The notes under the pieces are model-generated. The model was not told the origin of the DNA, did not search any database, and saw only the letters and a program-made list of their open reading frames with translations. Of a stretch of DNA of 51,346 bases, positions 25,378-34,737 are shown piece by piece (within the stretch, counting starts at the first letter, position 1; each line of letters starts with the position of its first letter). This DNA comes from Planctomycetota bacterium (GTDB lineage Bacteria > Planctomycetota > Brocadiia > Brocadiales > Brocadiaceae): NCBI GenBank assembly GCA_016188675.1, contig JACPHJ010000035.1, positions 1 through 51,346 on the forward strand. Direction: 5' to 3'. A program made the position numbers and the translations under genes.

Positions 25378-26367
25378 ATGGAATCGGATGTTAAAAAGAT
25401 CACAGATAGGGTAAAACAAGAAAGTGATTTTGTGAATACCCTGATGTATGAGATCGGCAAGGTAATTGTCGGCCAGAAATATTTAATTGAAAGATTGTTA
25501 ATTGGCATCCTTTCCAACGGACATGTATTGCTGGAAGGCGTCCCAGGATTGGCAAAAACGATGTCAGTTATGACGCTTGCCAGGGCATTGCAAGCCAGTT
25601 TTCAAAGGATACAGTTCACGCCGGATTTACTCCCTGCCGATCTGGTCGGCACCCTTATTTATAATCCCAAAAGCGGTGATTTTACGGTGAGGAAAGGGCC
25701 TATCTTTACTAATATTGTCCTGGCCGATGAGATTAACCGCGCCCCTGCAAAGGTACAGAGTGCGCTCTTGGAGGCGATGCAGGAAAGACAGGTGACAATC
25801 GGAGATCAGACATTTAAGTTGGACGATCCATTTCTTGTGTTAGCCACCCAAAATCCAATTGAACATGAGGGCACATATCCGTTACCTGAAGCGCAGGTGG
25901 ACCGGTTTATGTTTAAGTTGAATATTACATATCCCGATAAGAAAGAAGAACGTGAGATACTGGAACGCATGGCGCTGACTAAAAGGGATTTTGATGTAAA
26001 TCCCGTGATATCCCCCAAGGACATTCTCCGTTTGCGCGCCTTAGTTGATGAGATTTATATAGACGACAAAATCAAGGATTACATTATTGATATCGTATTC
26101 GCATCAAGAGATCCAAAGGCGTATAACCTGGAGTTGGAAGAGTTCATTGAATACGGCGCTTCCCCCCGTGCAACAATCTATCTTACACTTGCCGCCAAGG
26201 CGCACGCATTTATAAAAGGCAGGGGATTTGTGACTCCACAGGATGTTAAGTCCATAGGGATGGACGTTCTTCGGCATCGTATCATTGTGACATACGAGGC
26301 TGAGGCAGAGGAGATAAATTCTGAGGGTATTGTTCAAAAGATATTTGACAATGTAGAAGTGCCATAA
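25378..26367 (+). CDS. moxR: MoxR-family AAA+ ATPase
   Basis: 329 residues with ribosome site GGAGG five bases upstream. Walker A is G-V-P-G-L-A-K-T (about 55-62), Walker B L-A-D-E-I-N-R-A, sensor 1 A-T-Q-N-P-I-E, and S-P-R-A-T lies in the C-terminal lid. MoxR proteins are chaperone-like ATPases that act with von Willebrand A proteins, here encoded further down the same operon. First gene of the moxR-DUF58-bat cluster linked to stress and oxygen tolerance and to envelope integrity in other bacteria. Confidence 0.93.
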   Translation: MESDVKKITDRVKQESDFVNTLMYEIGKVIVGQKYLIERLLIGILSNGHVLLEGVPGLAKTMSVMTLARALQASFQRIQFTPDLLPADLVGTLIYNPKSGDFTVRKGPIFTNIVLADEINRAPAKVQSALLEAMQERQVTIGDQTFKLDDPFLVLATQNPIEHEGTYPLPEAQVDRFMFKLNITYPDKKEEREILERMALTKRDFDVNPVISPKDILRLRALVDEIYIDDKIKDYIIDIVFASRDPKAYNLELEEFIEYGASPRATIYLTLAAKAHAFIKGRGFVTPQDVKSIGMDVLRHRIIVTYEAEAEEINSEGIVQKIFDNVEVP

Positions 26368-26370
26368 GTT

Positions 26371-27246
26371 ATGATTGCAAAAGACATATTAAAAAAAATT
26401 CAGCAAATACAGATTCATACCCGCCGTCTTGTCAATGAGGCGTTTGTGGGTGAGTATCACAGCGTTTTTAAAGGACGGGGTATGGAGTTTGACGAGGTGC
26501 GGGAATATCAGCCCGGGGATGAAATACGGACAATTGACTGGAATGTGACTGCCCGTATAGGCCGTCCCTTTATTAAACGTTATGTGGAAGAGCGCGAATT
26601 AACCGTGATGCTCCTTGTAGACGTGAGCGCATCGGGAAATTTTGGGTCAATAAAGCAATTGAAAAATGAGGTCGCAACAGAAATATGCGCAATCCTGGCG
26701 TTTTCTGCCATAAAGAATAACGATAAGGTGGGCATGATTATGTTTACGGACAAAATTGAGAAATTTATCCCGCCAAAAAAAGGCCCAAAACATGTTTTGA
26801 GAGTCATCCGGGAACTTCTGTGTACACAGCCGACCGGCAAGGGGACGAATCTTTCTGTTGCGTTAGAATATTTAAACAAGATAACCCACCGGCGCACAAT
26901 TTCGTTTGTTGTGTCTGATTTTATAGCAAATGATTATGCACATGCGCTGCGCATAGCAAACAAAAAACACGATGTGATTGCAATTACCATTGTTGACCCC
27001 AGAGAACAAGAATTACCCAAAGTTGGTTTTATTGAATTAAGAGATGCAGAGACCGGCGAGATTTTGTTGTTTGACACGGCAGATTCACTCGCAAGAAAGG
27101 AATTTAGCGCTTTAAATAACCGTAGGAGGCAGGAGCAGTCGAGGTTGTTCCGGTCAATGGGTGTTGACGAAATTGTGATAAATACAAACAGACATTATGT
27201 GGAGCCTATTGTCCGCTTCTTCAGGATACGGGAAAAGAGATATTAA
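26371..27246 (+). CDS. DUF58 domain protein (vWA-like)
   Basis: 291 residues, starting three bases after moxR. It has the DUF58 signature G-R-G-M-E-F-D-E-V-R-E-Y-Q-P-G-D-E-I-R-T-I-D-W-N-V-T-A-R (split here; residues about 32-58) and a vWA-like core with D-V-S-A-S-G near residue 87. That core has only part of the metal-ion-dependent adhesion site. No membrane segment. In this operon type the protein is thought to work with MoxR and the Bat proteins at the inner membrane. Confidence 0.92.
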   Translation: MIAKDILKKIQQIQIHTRRLVNEAFVGEYHSVFKGRGMEFDEVREYQPGDEIRTIDWNVTARIGRPFIKRYVEERELTVMLLVDVSASGNFGSIKQLKNEVATEICAILAFSAIKNNDKVGMIMFTDKIEKFIPPKKGPKHVLRVIRELLCTQPTGKGTNLSVALEYLNKITHRRTISFVVSDFIANDYAHALRIANKKHDVIAITIVDPREQELPKVGFIELRDAETGEILLFDTADSLARKEFSALNNRRRQEQSRLFRSMGVDEIVINTNRHYVEPIVRFFRIREKRY

Positions 27247-27263
27247 AAAAATCTTTGTTTGAC

Positions 27264-28280
27264 ATGGCTATAAAAGGGTATCGGATATTCAGTAAACTAT
27301 TGATTTTGGTATTAGTTGTTTATACACTGGTACTTTCAAAAGACACTGCTTTTGCTCAAAAATCAAATGATGCGGAAAATAGGGCTACGGTAGAGGCGAC
27401 TGCAAGTGTCGATAAAGATGAAGTAACGATTGGCGATAAAATAAAATTTGTAATCCGGGTAAAATATAAAGACGATATTGCCATACAATTTCCTGAAATT
27501 GGCGAGCAAATCGGTGTGGTTGCTATAAAAGAAGCCGGCATTGCCGGGACGCCCAAAAGAGAAAAAGACGGGGTTTCAGTTGTTGAGCGAAACTACCTGC
27601 TGAGTTCATATGAAATCGGCCGCCATACGATCCCTTCTTTGAAAATAAAATACAAGGGCAGCCAGGGTGACGGCGAAGTTGCTACTAACGAAGTAATTAT
27701 TGATGTCAAGGGAGTTATAAAAGAAGGAGAAATTTCCGGCGATATAAAAGACATCCTTTCTCCCGTAGACGTGCCCACGAGTTTTAAGCGTTTGATTTTA
27801 TGGATTTCCATAGGCATGGGGGCGTTTTTATTGTCGGGTATTATTTATGGATTAATCTATAAATTTAAAAAGAGATCGAAAATTCAGGAACAGCGGTTTA
27901 TCAAAAGAACGCCTCATGAGATTGCTTATGAATTACTGGAAAGGCTGTCGGGAGAGGATCTGGTCGCAAAAGGGTTGATCAGGGAGTATTATTACCGCAT
28001 AACAAACATCCTGCGCCACTATATCGAGGATCGGTTTGGTTTGTTTGCGCCGGAGCGTACGACTGAAGAATTTCTTGCGGAAATGGCGCATACGAACAAA
28101 TTGGACGATACTCACAAAATACTGTTTCGGGAATTTCTTGAGCGTTGCGATATGGTAAAGTACGCTAAATACGGGCCGTCCAATTTGGAAATTAAAGAGA
28201 CCTATGACGCAGCGAAAAGGTTTATAGATGAAACGAGAGAACGCATGGAAGAAAAGGAGGTGGTTGCCGATAGAAAATGA
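27264..28280 (+). CDS. BatD-like membrane protein with cytoplasmic C-terminal domain
   Basis: 338 residues from the ATG at 27264; a TTG three codons earlier is also open. It has a signal peptide (ends near T-A-F-A-Q) and a BatD-like beta-domain (V-E-A-T-A-S-V-D-K-D-E-V-T-I-G-D-K-I then E-R-N-Y-L-L-S-S-Y-E-I-G-R-H-T-I-P). One membrane helix at about 177-198 is followed by a ~140-residue basic helical tail with R-E-Y-Y-Y-R-I-T-N-I-L-R-H-Y-I-E-D-R-F-G. The same layout is seen at larger size in batD at 31939, so the operon has two BatD-type proteins. The role is inferred from context. Confidence 0.8.
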   Translation: MAIKGYRIFSKLLILVLVVYTLVLSKDTAFAQKSNDAENRATVEATASVDKDEVTIGDKIKFVIRVKYKDDIAIQFPEIGEQIGVVAIKEAGIAGTPKREKDGVSVVERNYLLSSYEIGRHTIPSLKIKYKGSQGDGEVATNEVIIDVKGVIKEGEISGDIKDILSPVDVPTSFKRLILWISIGMGAFLLSGIIYGLIYKFKKRSKIQEQRFIKRTPHEIAYELLERLSGEDLVAKGLIREYYYRITNILRHYIEDRFGLFAPERTTEEFLAEMAHTNKLDDTHKILFREFLERCDMVKYAKYGPSNLEIKETYDAAKRFIDETRERMEEKEVVADRK

Positions 28281-28351
28281 ACGGGTAACTTAAGAATTGT
28301 TCGGAAGTTTTCATTTCATTCATGCGGTTTTTAGAGTAGTGTGAAGCGCAA

Positions 28352-28375
28352 AATCCCCCTTTGGTAAGGGGGACT
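28352..28375. repeat. Dispersed C-run/G-run palindrome
   Basis: AATCCCCCTTTGGTAAGGGGGACT, in the gap between the BatD-like gene and the unknown gene at 28406. Same family as 47032 and 21555. Its stem could also act as an intercistronic mRNA processing or stabilising site. Confidence 0.7.
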
Positions 28376-28405
28376 AACTTAAACCTTTTTTAAAAGGGTA
28401 AAAAA

Positions 28406-28918
28406 ATGGTAAAAGCGCCAGAAAAGTTTTTAGATAAATATTTAAGCCGTGGAAAAGGTATTGCAGGCAAAACAGGGAAAAAGGCAGCAAGGGTACAAAT
28501 GCGTAAAATTTCAGATGAAGAACTTGCGAGACTCAAACAAAACTTGCAGACAGTGTGGGGCATTTATTGCACGCCGGAGATTAAGGAAATCCTTTCTAAG
28601 AAACAGGATGTTAAGTTACTGACGATAGACGGTAGTAATGTGTGTTTAAATATAGGTTTCACGGATAAGGGTATTTTAATGGAATATGAGTTAGACATGG
28701 GTGATCAGAAAGAGTTGGCAGGCGCCCGAATATATAAACAAGACAGGATAATTATCAACAGGTATTTTACACCGGAAAGTGGCACTGAAGCGCTTCTCAA
28801 AACAACCAACGGTGCGCTCCAGGCCATGGTTGATGTCCTAATAGATAGAGAACTTTCCGAATCGGATATATGGAATGCCATTGAAAAAGGCGAACAAATT
28901 AATATATCCACCATATAG
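28406..28918 (+). CDS. Hypothetical protein of the moxR-bat operon
   Basis: 170 residues, cytoplasmic, family not recognised. The first ~35 residues are very basic (K-Y-L-S-R-G-K-G-I-A-G-K-T-G-K-K-A-A-R). The rest is a small alpha/beta domain with hydrophobic strands (V-K-L-L-T-I-D-G, V-C-L-N-I-G-F) and an acidic C-terminal helix. No usual Bat operon member matches it. An A-rich leader with AAAAGGG precedes the ATG. It could be a nucleic-acid or membrane-binding accessory, but nothing in the sequence settles this. Confidence 0.7.
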   Translation: MVKAPEKFLDKYLSRGKGIAGKTGKKAARVQMRKISDEELARLKQNLQTVWGIYCTPEIKEILSKKQDVKLLTIDGSNVCLNIGFTDKGILMEYELDMGDQKELAGARIYKQDRIIINRYFTPESGTEALLKTTNGALQAMVDVLIDRELSESDIWNAIEKGEQINISTI

Positions 28919-28944
28919 TATTTTAAAGATAATAATTGCGTTCA

Positions 28945-29943
28945 ATGATTTTCCGTGACCCTTTAATACTTTTATTAATTGTTGTTATTCTTCCACCCTT
29001 AGTTTATTTTTACCTTCGCCGCAAGGGGACAAACCAGGTTCTCTTTCCCTCTTTAGAGACGCTAAAGAAACTAAAACCCTCATTTTTCCAGCGTTATAAA
29101 TATATATTGATTGTACTACGGTCGGCGGCCATTGTGTTGCTTGTGGTTGCCCTGGCGCGGCCTCAATACGGAAATGAACGGACAAGGGTCACGACGGAAG
29201 GGATTGATATTGTGCTTGCTGTGGATGTTTCGGGGAGTATGCTGGCGGAAGACTTTGAAATGGGAGGCAGACGGTATAACCGGTTGTATGTTATCAAGCA
29301 GGTAGTGAAAGATTTCATACAAAGGCGTACAAATGACCGTATCGGCCTGGTCGTTTTTGCCGGACGGGGGTATACACAGTGTCCCATGACGCTGGATTAC
29401 GGGATGTTATTGCAGCTTTTAGAGAAGGTGGAGATCGGGATGATTGAAGACGGCACGGCGATAGGCTCTGCCATTAGTTCGTCTGTGGACAGGCTCAGGG
29501 GTACTAAGGCGAAGAGTAAAGTAGTCATCCTGTTAACGGACGGAAGGAACAATGCAGGAGAAATAGACCCGTTTACTTCTGCTGAAATAGCCAAAACCTT
29601 TGGCATTAAAATTTACACGATTGGCGCCGGCACAAAAGGGCTGGCCCCGTTTCCTGCAGTAGACCTCTTTGGGAACAAGGTAATGAGACAGGTGAAAATT
29701 GATATAGATGATGAGTCGCTAACGGAAATCGCAAAAATAACAGAAGGAAAATATTACAGGGCAACGGATACGGAATCGCTGAAAGAGATATACAGCCAGA
29801 TAGACAAACTCGAAAAAACCGAATCAGAGGTGGCTCATTATACGGAATACAACGAATTGTTTCATTATTTTTTACTGCCGGCCTTCGGGTTATTATTATT
29901 TGAATTAGGGTTAACCAAAACAAGATTCAGGAAAATACCATAA
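28945..29943 (+). CDS. batA: BatA: membrane-anchored von Willebrand factor A protein
   Basis: 332 residues from the ATG at 28945; a TTG at 28936 is also open. There is an N-terminal membrane segment (I-L-L-L-I-V-V-I-L-P-P-L), a second at about 55-72, the vWA domain with complete MIDAS D-V-S-G-S-M, T-x-G/T and D-G-R-N-N acidic positions, and a last membrane segment near 308-325. It is the family's usual length. It should face the periplasm and bind partner proteins through a Mg2+ site. BatB follows after 12 bases. Confidence 0.9.
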   Translation: MIFRDPLILLLIVVILPPLVYFYLRRKGTNQVLFPSLETLKKLKPSFFQRYKYILIVLRSAAIVLLVVALARPQYGNERTRVTTEGIDIVLAVDVSGSMLAEDFEMGGRRYNRLYVIKQVVKDFIQRRTNDRIGLVVFAGRGYTQCPMTLDYGMLLQLLEKVEIGMIEDGTAIGSAISSSVDRLRGTKAKSKVVILLTDGRNNAGEIDPFTSAEIAKTFGIKIYTIGAGTKGLAPFPAVDLFGNKVMRQVKIDIDDESLTEIAKITEGKYYRATDTESLKEIYSQIDKLEKTESEVAHYTEYNELFHYFLLPAFGLLLFELGLTKTRFRKIP

Positions 29944-29955
29944 ACACTATAAAAT

Positions 29956-30996
29956 ATGAAGTACGGAAATCTTAACTATCTTTATTTACTCCCGATAGTG
30001 CTGCTCTTAATTCTTGGATACGTCTTCGTCTTCAGTAAAAAGATGAAGGATTTGAATACGTTTGCAAGTATAGAATTATTGCAGAAATCCGGTCTTTCAG
30101 TTAATTGGAAGAGACAGTGGCTCAAGGCTGTATTGATAATCGTTGGCGTGCTCTTCCTTATATTTACGCTCATCGAACCAAAGTGGGGGTATCACTGGGA
30201 AGAGGTGGAGAAAAAGGGTATTGATATTGTGATTGCCATTGATACTTCACGGAGCATGCTGGCAGACGATGTGAAACCCAACAGGCTGGAAGTGGCAAAA
30301 AGGGAAGTCGAAGATTTATTGAATGTGTTAGAAGGAGACAGAGTCGGCCTGGTTGCTTTTGCAGGTTCGGCATTTACCTATTGCCCGCTGACGTCGGACT
30401 ATGGCGCATTTCGCCTTTTTCTAAATGACTTGAACACAAATATTATCCCCCTGGGAGGCACTGCCGTTGCAGAGGCAATCAGAAAAAGTATTTCCGCCTT
30501 TGAGGCAAATTCAAAAAATCATAAGGCTGTCATATTGATTACCGACGGCGAGAATCATGAGGATGACCCCATAAAGGCTGCCGTAAAGGCAAAAGGAGAG
30601 GGTATTGTTATTTATACGGTGGGAGTCGGAAAGAAAGACGGTTCCTATATCAGGATTAAGGATGAAAGTGGTAATGATACATTATTGAAGGATAGACAGG
30701 GGCAGGTCATCAAATCAAGATTGGACGAGATTACCTTGAATAAAATTGCATTGGAAACTGAGGGGCTTTATACGCCGGCTTACGGAACGCAGTGGGGTTT
30801 GGAGAAGATTTACAAGAATAGCATTGCAAAGATAGAAGAGTCCACGTATAAGACCCAGCGTGTGAAAAGATATATAAATCGTTTTCAGATTCCTCTTTTT
30901 ATCGCAGTAGTTCTTATCGCGCTGGAAAGTTTTTTGATGGATAGAAAAAAGGAAGTAATTCACCGCAAAGGCACAGAGGGCGCAAAGGAAATATGA
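29956..30996 (+). CDS. batB: BatB: membrane-anchored von Willebrand factor A protein
   Basis: 346 residues. Membrane helices lie at about 8-25, 56-73 and near 310-330. The vWA domain has D-T-S-R-S-M-L, where the MIDAS second Ser is kept and Gly is replaced by Arg, and T-D-G-E-N-H. The N-x-L-Y-L-L-P opening and its place right after BatA are typical of BatB. It is thought to form a complex with BatA in the inner membrane. Confidence 0.9.
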   Translation: MKYGNLNYLYLLPIVLLLILGYVFVFSKKMKDLNTFASIELLQKSGLSVNWKRQWLKAVLIIVGVLFLIFTLIEPKWGYHWEEVEKKGIDIVIAIDTSRSMLADDVKPNRLEVAKREVEDLLNVLEGDRVGLVAFAGSAFTYCPLTSDYGAFRLFLNDLNTNIIPLGGTAVAEAIRKSISAFEANSKNHKAVILITDGENHEDDPIKAAVKAKGEGIVIYTVGVGKKDGSYIRIKDESGNDTLLKDRQGQVIKSRLDEITLNKIALETEGLYTPAYGTQWGLEKIYKNSIAKIEESTYKTQRVKRYINRFQIPLFIAVVLIALESFLMDRKKEVIHRKGTEGAKEI

Positions 30997-31044
30997 AAGT
31001 TGGATTATGTGAAACGTAACTCAACTTTTAAACTATAGAATAAT

Positions 31045-31914
31045 ATGAATGAATTGAATAAGAGATACAAATTATTGAGCATTTTCCTGACCTTATTGCT
31101 TGGCTGGTCATCCATCGGCTGGATAGACCCTCTGGCCGATAAAATAAGGGAGGGAAATCGGCTTTACCTGGATGGCAACTATGACGGCGCGTTGGATGAA
31201 TATGTAAATGCACAGATAGATTCCCCGGAAATGCCTCAATTGGATTTTAACATTGCCGATGTTCAGTACAAAAGGGGCAAATATAACGAAGCTGCTCAAT
31301 TGTTTGAGAAGACAATAAAATCCGACGACAGGGTAATGAAGGCAAAATCAAGTTTTAACATGGGCAACACCATGTACCGGCAGGGCAAAATGAAAGAGGC
31401 TCTGGAATGTTATAAAAAAACTGTGGATTGTATCAACGAAACAATATCCACCCCGGGCGAACTTGATGCATTAAAAAACGATGCCAAATATAACTATGAG
31501 TTCGTTGATAAGAAGATGAAAGAACAGCAGCAGCAGCAGAAGCAGCAAAATCAGGATCAAAAGGATCAACAGCAGAAAGAAGATCAGGATAAGAAAGACG
31601 AACAGTCCGGCGAAAATAAGGGTGAGGACAAAGAAAAACAAAAACCACAGCAAGATAAACAACAACCCGCTCCGGAAAATAAACAGGAAAAGAATGAGAA
31701 CGAAAAAGACGAAAATCACAGCCAGTCTGACAAAGACAAACAAAAAGACCAGCCCTCGGAACAGCAACAGCAGCGGCCTCAGGAAATGAAACAGATGTCG
31801 AAAGAGGAGGCGGAACGATTGCTGGATGCCTTGAATCAGTCCGAAAAGGAGGCAAGAGCTACGGTCAGAGATACGCAGCATTCCCAGCATAAGTCTGTTG
31901 AAAAGGACTGGTAG
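31045..31914 (+). CDS. batC: BatC: TPR protein with Gln/Lys-rich tail
   Basis: 289 residues. A signal or anchor segment (about 8-28) is followed by about three TPR units (G-N-R-L-Y-L-D-G-N-Y-D-G-A-L-D-E-Y, then Y-N-E-A-A-Q-L-F-E, and M-K-E-A-L-E-C-Y). From about 155 to 250 the sequence is almost only Gln, Lys, Asp, Glu and Asn, an unstructured highly charged linker made from (CAGCAG)- and (AAAGA)-like codons. A helical end follows. BatC proteins usually carry such a tail. The low complexity makes strong open frames on the opposite strand that are not genes. Confidence 0.88.
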   Translation: MNELNKRYKLLSIFLTLLLGWSSIGWIDPLADKIREGNRLYLDGNYDGALDEYVNAQIDSPEMPQLDFNIADVQYKRGKYNEAAQLFEKTIKSDDRVMKAKSSFNMGNTMYRQGKMKEALECYKKTVDCINETISTPGELDALKNDAKYNYEFVDKKMKEQQQQQKQQNQDQKDQQQKEDQDKKDEQSGENKGEDKEKQKPQQDKQQPAPENKQEKNENEKDENHSQSDKDKQKDQPSEQQQQRPQEMKQMSKEEAERLLDALNQSEKEARATVRDTQHSQHKSVEKDW

Positions 31915-31938
31915 TTTATTTTAGTGTTTATGTTTTAG

Positions 31939-33795
31939 ATGGGATATTATAAAATGCGAAAACACGTCGGGTATTTTGGTTTTTTAATTTCGGTCGTAAT
32001 TATATTTGGGTGTATCAGTAATACATATGCCCAGGATATTAGTATAACTGCAACGGTCGACCGGAATTCCTTAACAGTAAACGACCGGCTACAATTGACT
32101 CTTACTATTCACGGGACTCAGGACACTTCGCCGCCTTCATTTCCAGGTATTGAAGGATTTACATTGTTATTCGGTCCAAAAATTTCGGCGCAGACAAGTA
32201 TCATAAATGGGGTTGTTTCCGTCAGTAAAGGGTATACTTACGTGTTGCAGCCTGCCGCAAAAGGCAGGTTCACGATTGGGCCGTCTACGGTTGAATACCA
32301 GGGGAAGGTTTATTCCTCAAGCCCTTTAACCGTGGAAGTGGTTGATACTGCTTCCCCATCGGGTCTTCAAGCTCCGGACCTTGGCAAGCTTGTTTTTGTT
32401 GAGTTGCGTACCGACAAGAATGAAGCCTATATATACGAGCAGCTTATTCTGTCATTTAGATTCTATTTTCAAAAGGGACTGCCGGTTGCCGACATTGATT
32501 ATGTGTCGCCGGGCACAAAAAATTTTATGGAGGAAAAACTTGGCAACCAAAGGCAGTACGAAGAAATTCGGGATGGGATTGTGTACAATGTATTGGAATT
32601 ACGCACTGCCATTTTTCCGATGGTTTCAGGAGAGCTTGTTATTTCACCGGCAAAATTGAAATGCAATTTGATTCTGCAACAGCGAAGAGACCAGGGGGAT
32701 TCGCCGTTTGACAACTTTTTCTCGGATGCATTTTTTGACGATTTCTTTGGCAGAGGGCAGAAGAGGTATCCCGTTGAGAGGACAACGGGGTCAATCACCG
32801 TAAAGGTTAAGACGCTGCCTGAGCAGGGCAAACCCAAAGAATTTAATGGCGCTGTTGGCGCTTATGACATGGATGTTTCGATGAAGACACAGCGCGTAAA
32901 AATAGGAGACCCCATCACGCTGTCCATGTCGGTATACGGCGAAGGCAACATTCAAACGATAAACGAGCCTTTGCTGGTTTTGAATAATGCAAAGGACTTT
33001 AAACTGTATCCTGCCGAATCCACTACCCAAATTACCAATCGGGAGGAATTGATTCGCGGACGCAAGGTGTTTAGCAAGGTTATCGAACCGCAAAAGACGG
33101 ATTTGAAATCTATCCCTGCAGTAGTATTCAGCTTTTTTGACCCGCATGCAGGACAATACAGGACGATTACCAAAGAACCTTTACCCATTGTTGTCGAGGC
33201 GGGTGAACAGGAAATGCCAATACAACTGACGCTTTCAGGGAATAATATCGCTTCTGCGAAACAACAAGCTCAAATACTGACCCAGGACATCCTGCCTATT
33301 ATGACGAATCTGTCTTCATTGAGGAATCAGGGAGATTATATTTATAAAAACCCTTTTATTATAGCGTGCCTTTCTATTCCGGCAATTGCAGTCGTAGTTT
33401 CTTTTTTCATAACGAGACATAAAGAAAGGCTGCAAACAGATGTAGGATACGCCAGGGATAAACGGGCGCATGCAATAGCAAAAAAAAGATTGGCGATGGC
33501 AAAATCTGCGCTTTCGCAGAACGCCCCAAAAGAGTTTTACTCAACCCTTTCCAGATCAATGGCGGATTACCTGGCTGATAAATTTAATATTTCTGCTGCG
33601 AGCGCTACCGGCGACAATATCAGCATTTTATTAAAGCAACGGGGGATTGATGATGATATAATAACGGAGGTTTCCGGCTGTTTGACCGATTTCGATTATC
33701 GGCGTTTTTCGAAAGACGGCGGAACAAAGGACGAAATGGATCATTCTTTAAAGCTTGCAGAACAACTGATCACAAAACTGGAGAGACAATTATAA
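31939..33795 (+). CDS. batD: BatD: oxygen-tolerance/envelope membrane protein
   Basis: 618 residues; the ATG at 31954 is an alternative start (613). The signal peptide ends near T-Y-A-Q-D. The BatD extracytoplasmic region then has repeated Ig-like domains (D-R-N-S-L-T-V-N-D-R-L-Q-L-T-L and F-P-G-I-E-G-F). One membrane helix at about 473-492 leads to a ~120-residue cytoplasmic helical domain. A Phe/Asp-rich patch (F-F-S-D-A-F-F-D-D-F-F-G-R-G) interrupts the ectodomain near 257-270. It overlaps batE by one base (TAATG). Confidence 0.9.
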   Translation: MGYYKMRKHVGYFGFLISVVIIFGCISNTYAQDISITATVDRNSLTVNDRLQLTLTIHGTQDTSPPSFPGIEGFTLLFGPKISAQTSIINGVVSVSKGYTYVLQPAAKGRFTIGPSTVEYQGKVYSSSPLTVEVVDTASPSGLQAPDLGKLVFVELRTDKNEAYIYEQLILSFRFYFQKGLPVADIDYVSPGTKNFMEEKLGNQRQYEEIRDGIVYNVLELRTAIFPMVSGELVISPAKLKCNLILQQRRDQGDSPFDNFFSDAFFDDFFGRGQKRYPVERTTGSITVKVKTLPEQGKPKEFNGAVGAYDMDVSMKTQRVKIGDPITLSMSVYGEGNIQTINEPLLVLNNAKDFKLYPAESTTQITNREELIRGRKVFSKVIEPQKTDLKSIPAVVFSFFDPHAGQYRTITKEPLPIVVEAGEQEMPIQLTLSGNNIASAKQQAQILTQDILPIMTNLSSLRNQGDYIYKNPFIIACLSIPAIAVVVSFFITRHKERLQTDVGYARDKRAHAIAKKRLAMAKSALSQNAPKEFYSTLSRSMADYLADKFNISAASATGDNISILLKQRGIDDDIITEVSGCLTDFDYRRFSKDGGTKDEMDHSLKLAEQLITKLERQL

Positions 33796-34727
33796 TGAAG
33801 ATACGTTTCATTGCTCTTTTTTTCTTCATATTTCTTTTCTTGAATTGCGGAATGCGGATTGTGGAGTGCGGATCGCCGGAATCAGAAATCCAAAACTTGT
33901 CCTCGACTCAGATTGGTGATCCGAAATCCAAAATATCAAGGGATGAGGCTATAAAATTATTTACCGATGCGAATGAGAAATATCTGCAAGCGGCAAAATG
34001 TATCACAGCAAGAAATAATCAAGAGGCGGAACTAAAGTTAAAAGAGGCTGTGTCTCAATACGAAACGATTTTGACGCATGGTTTCGGGCATGGGCAAATC
34101 TATTATAATCTGGGAAATACCTATTACCGTAAGGGAGAATTGGGCAGGGCTATTTTAAACTACCGAAAGGCACAGAGGCTTACACCAAGAAATGCGGATC
34201 TGAATGCCAATCTGAGACTGGCAAAAAACTCTACGGAAGATAAAGAATTACCAAACGAAGCCCCGGTGGTGGTTCGAAGGATTTTTTTCTGGTTCTTTCT
34301 GCTGAACGGGAACGAATTAATCTTACTGGCAGTGTCTTTGTACGTCGTGTTGATGCTGCTGCTATTCTTCCTCATCGTCCTCAAATATTCATGGCTGAAG
34401 AGATTCATGATAGGTTTTTCGGTGGGTTTATTTGTCGCGGTAGTATCGCTTGGAATTAAAATTTACACAGAGCAGGGAGTAAGTCGTGGAGTAGTCACTG
34501 CCTCAAAATGCCAGGTGAGGTACGGACCGGGGGAAGAATACGAACCTAAGTTCGAAATACATGACGGTGCGGAATGTCTGATTGAGGGAGAAAGAGACGA
34601 TTGGTATAATGTATATGTTTTTGTTGGCGTGAAACAAGATACCGGATCAAAAACAGGCGCTGAGGAAAAGGTAACCAAAGAAGTGAGAAAGGGATGGCTG
34701 CAAAAAAAGAATGTTGGTGTAATTTAG
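33795..34727 (+). CDS. batE: BatE: TPR plus SH3-like lipoprotein
   Basis: 310 residues. A lipobox-like L-F-L-N-C ends the signal at residue 18. The next ~35 residues (C-G-M-R-I-V-E-C-G-S-P-E-S ... G-D-P-K-S-K-I) look like translated dispersed repeat DNA. TPR units follow from about 50 to 135 (Y-Y-N-L-G-N-T-Y-Y-R-K-G-E-L-G-R-A), then two membrane helices near 160-180 and 195-215. The end is a bacterial SH3-like domain (C-Q-V-R-Y-G-P-G-E-E-Y ... G-W-L-Q-K-K). BatE is the usual last gene of bat operons. Confidence 0.87.
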   Translation: MKIRFIALFFFIFLFLNCGMRIVECGSPESEIQNLSSTQIGDPKSKISRDEAIKLFTDANEKYLQAAKCITARNNQEAELKLKEAVSQYETILTHGFGHGQIYYNLGNTYYRKGELGRAILNYRKAQRLTPRNADLNANLRLAKNSTEDKELPNEAPVVVRRIFFWFFLLNGNELILLAVSLYVVLMLLLFFLIVLKYSWLKRFMIGFSVGLFVAVVSLGIKIYTEQGVSRGVVTASKCQVRYGPGEEYEPKFEIHDGAECLIEGERDDWYNVYVFVGVKQDTGSKTGAEEKVTKEVRKGWLQKKNVGVI

Positions 34728-34737
34728 GAGAATAAAA

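Noticed and set aside
31433-31890. Long open frames on the minus strand opposite batC (about 140 codons each)
   Set aside because: They mirror the Gln/Lys/Glu-rich low-complexity tail of batC; the products are runs of Leu/Phe or Val/Ala with no domain, ribosome site or neighbour.
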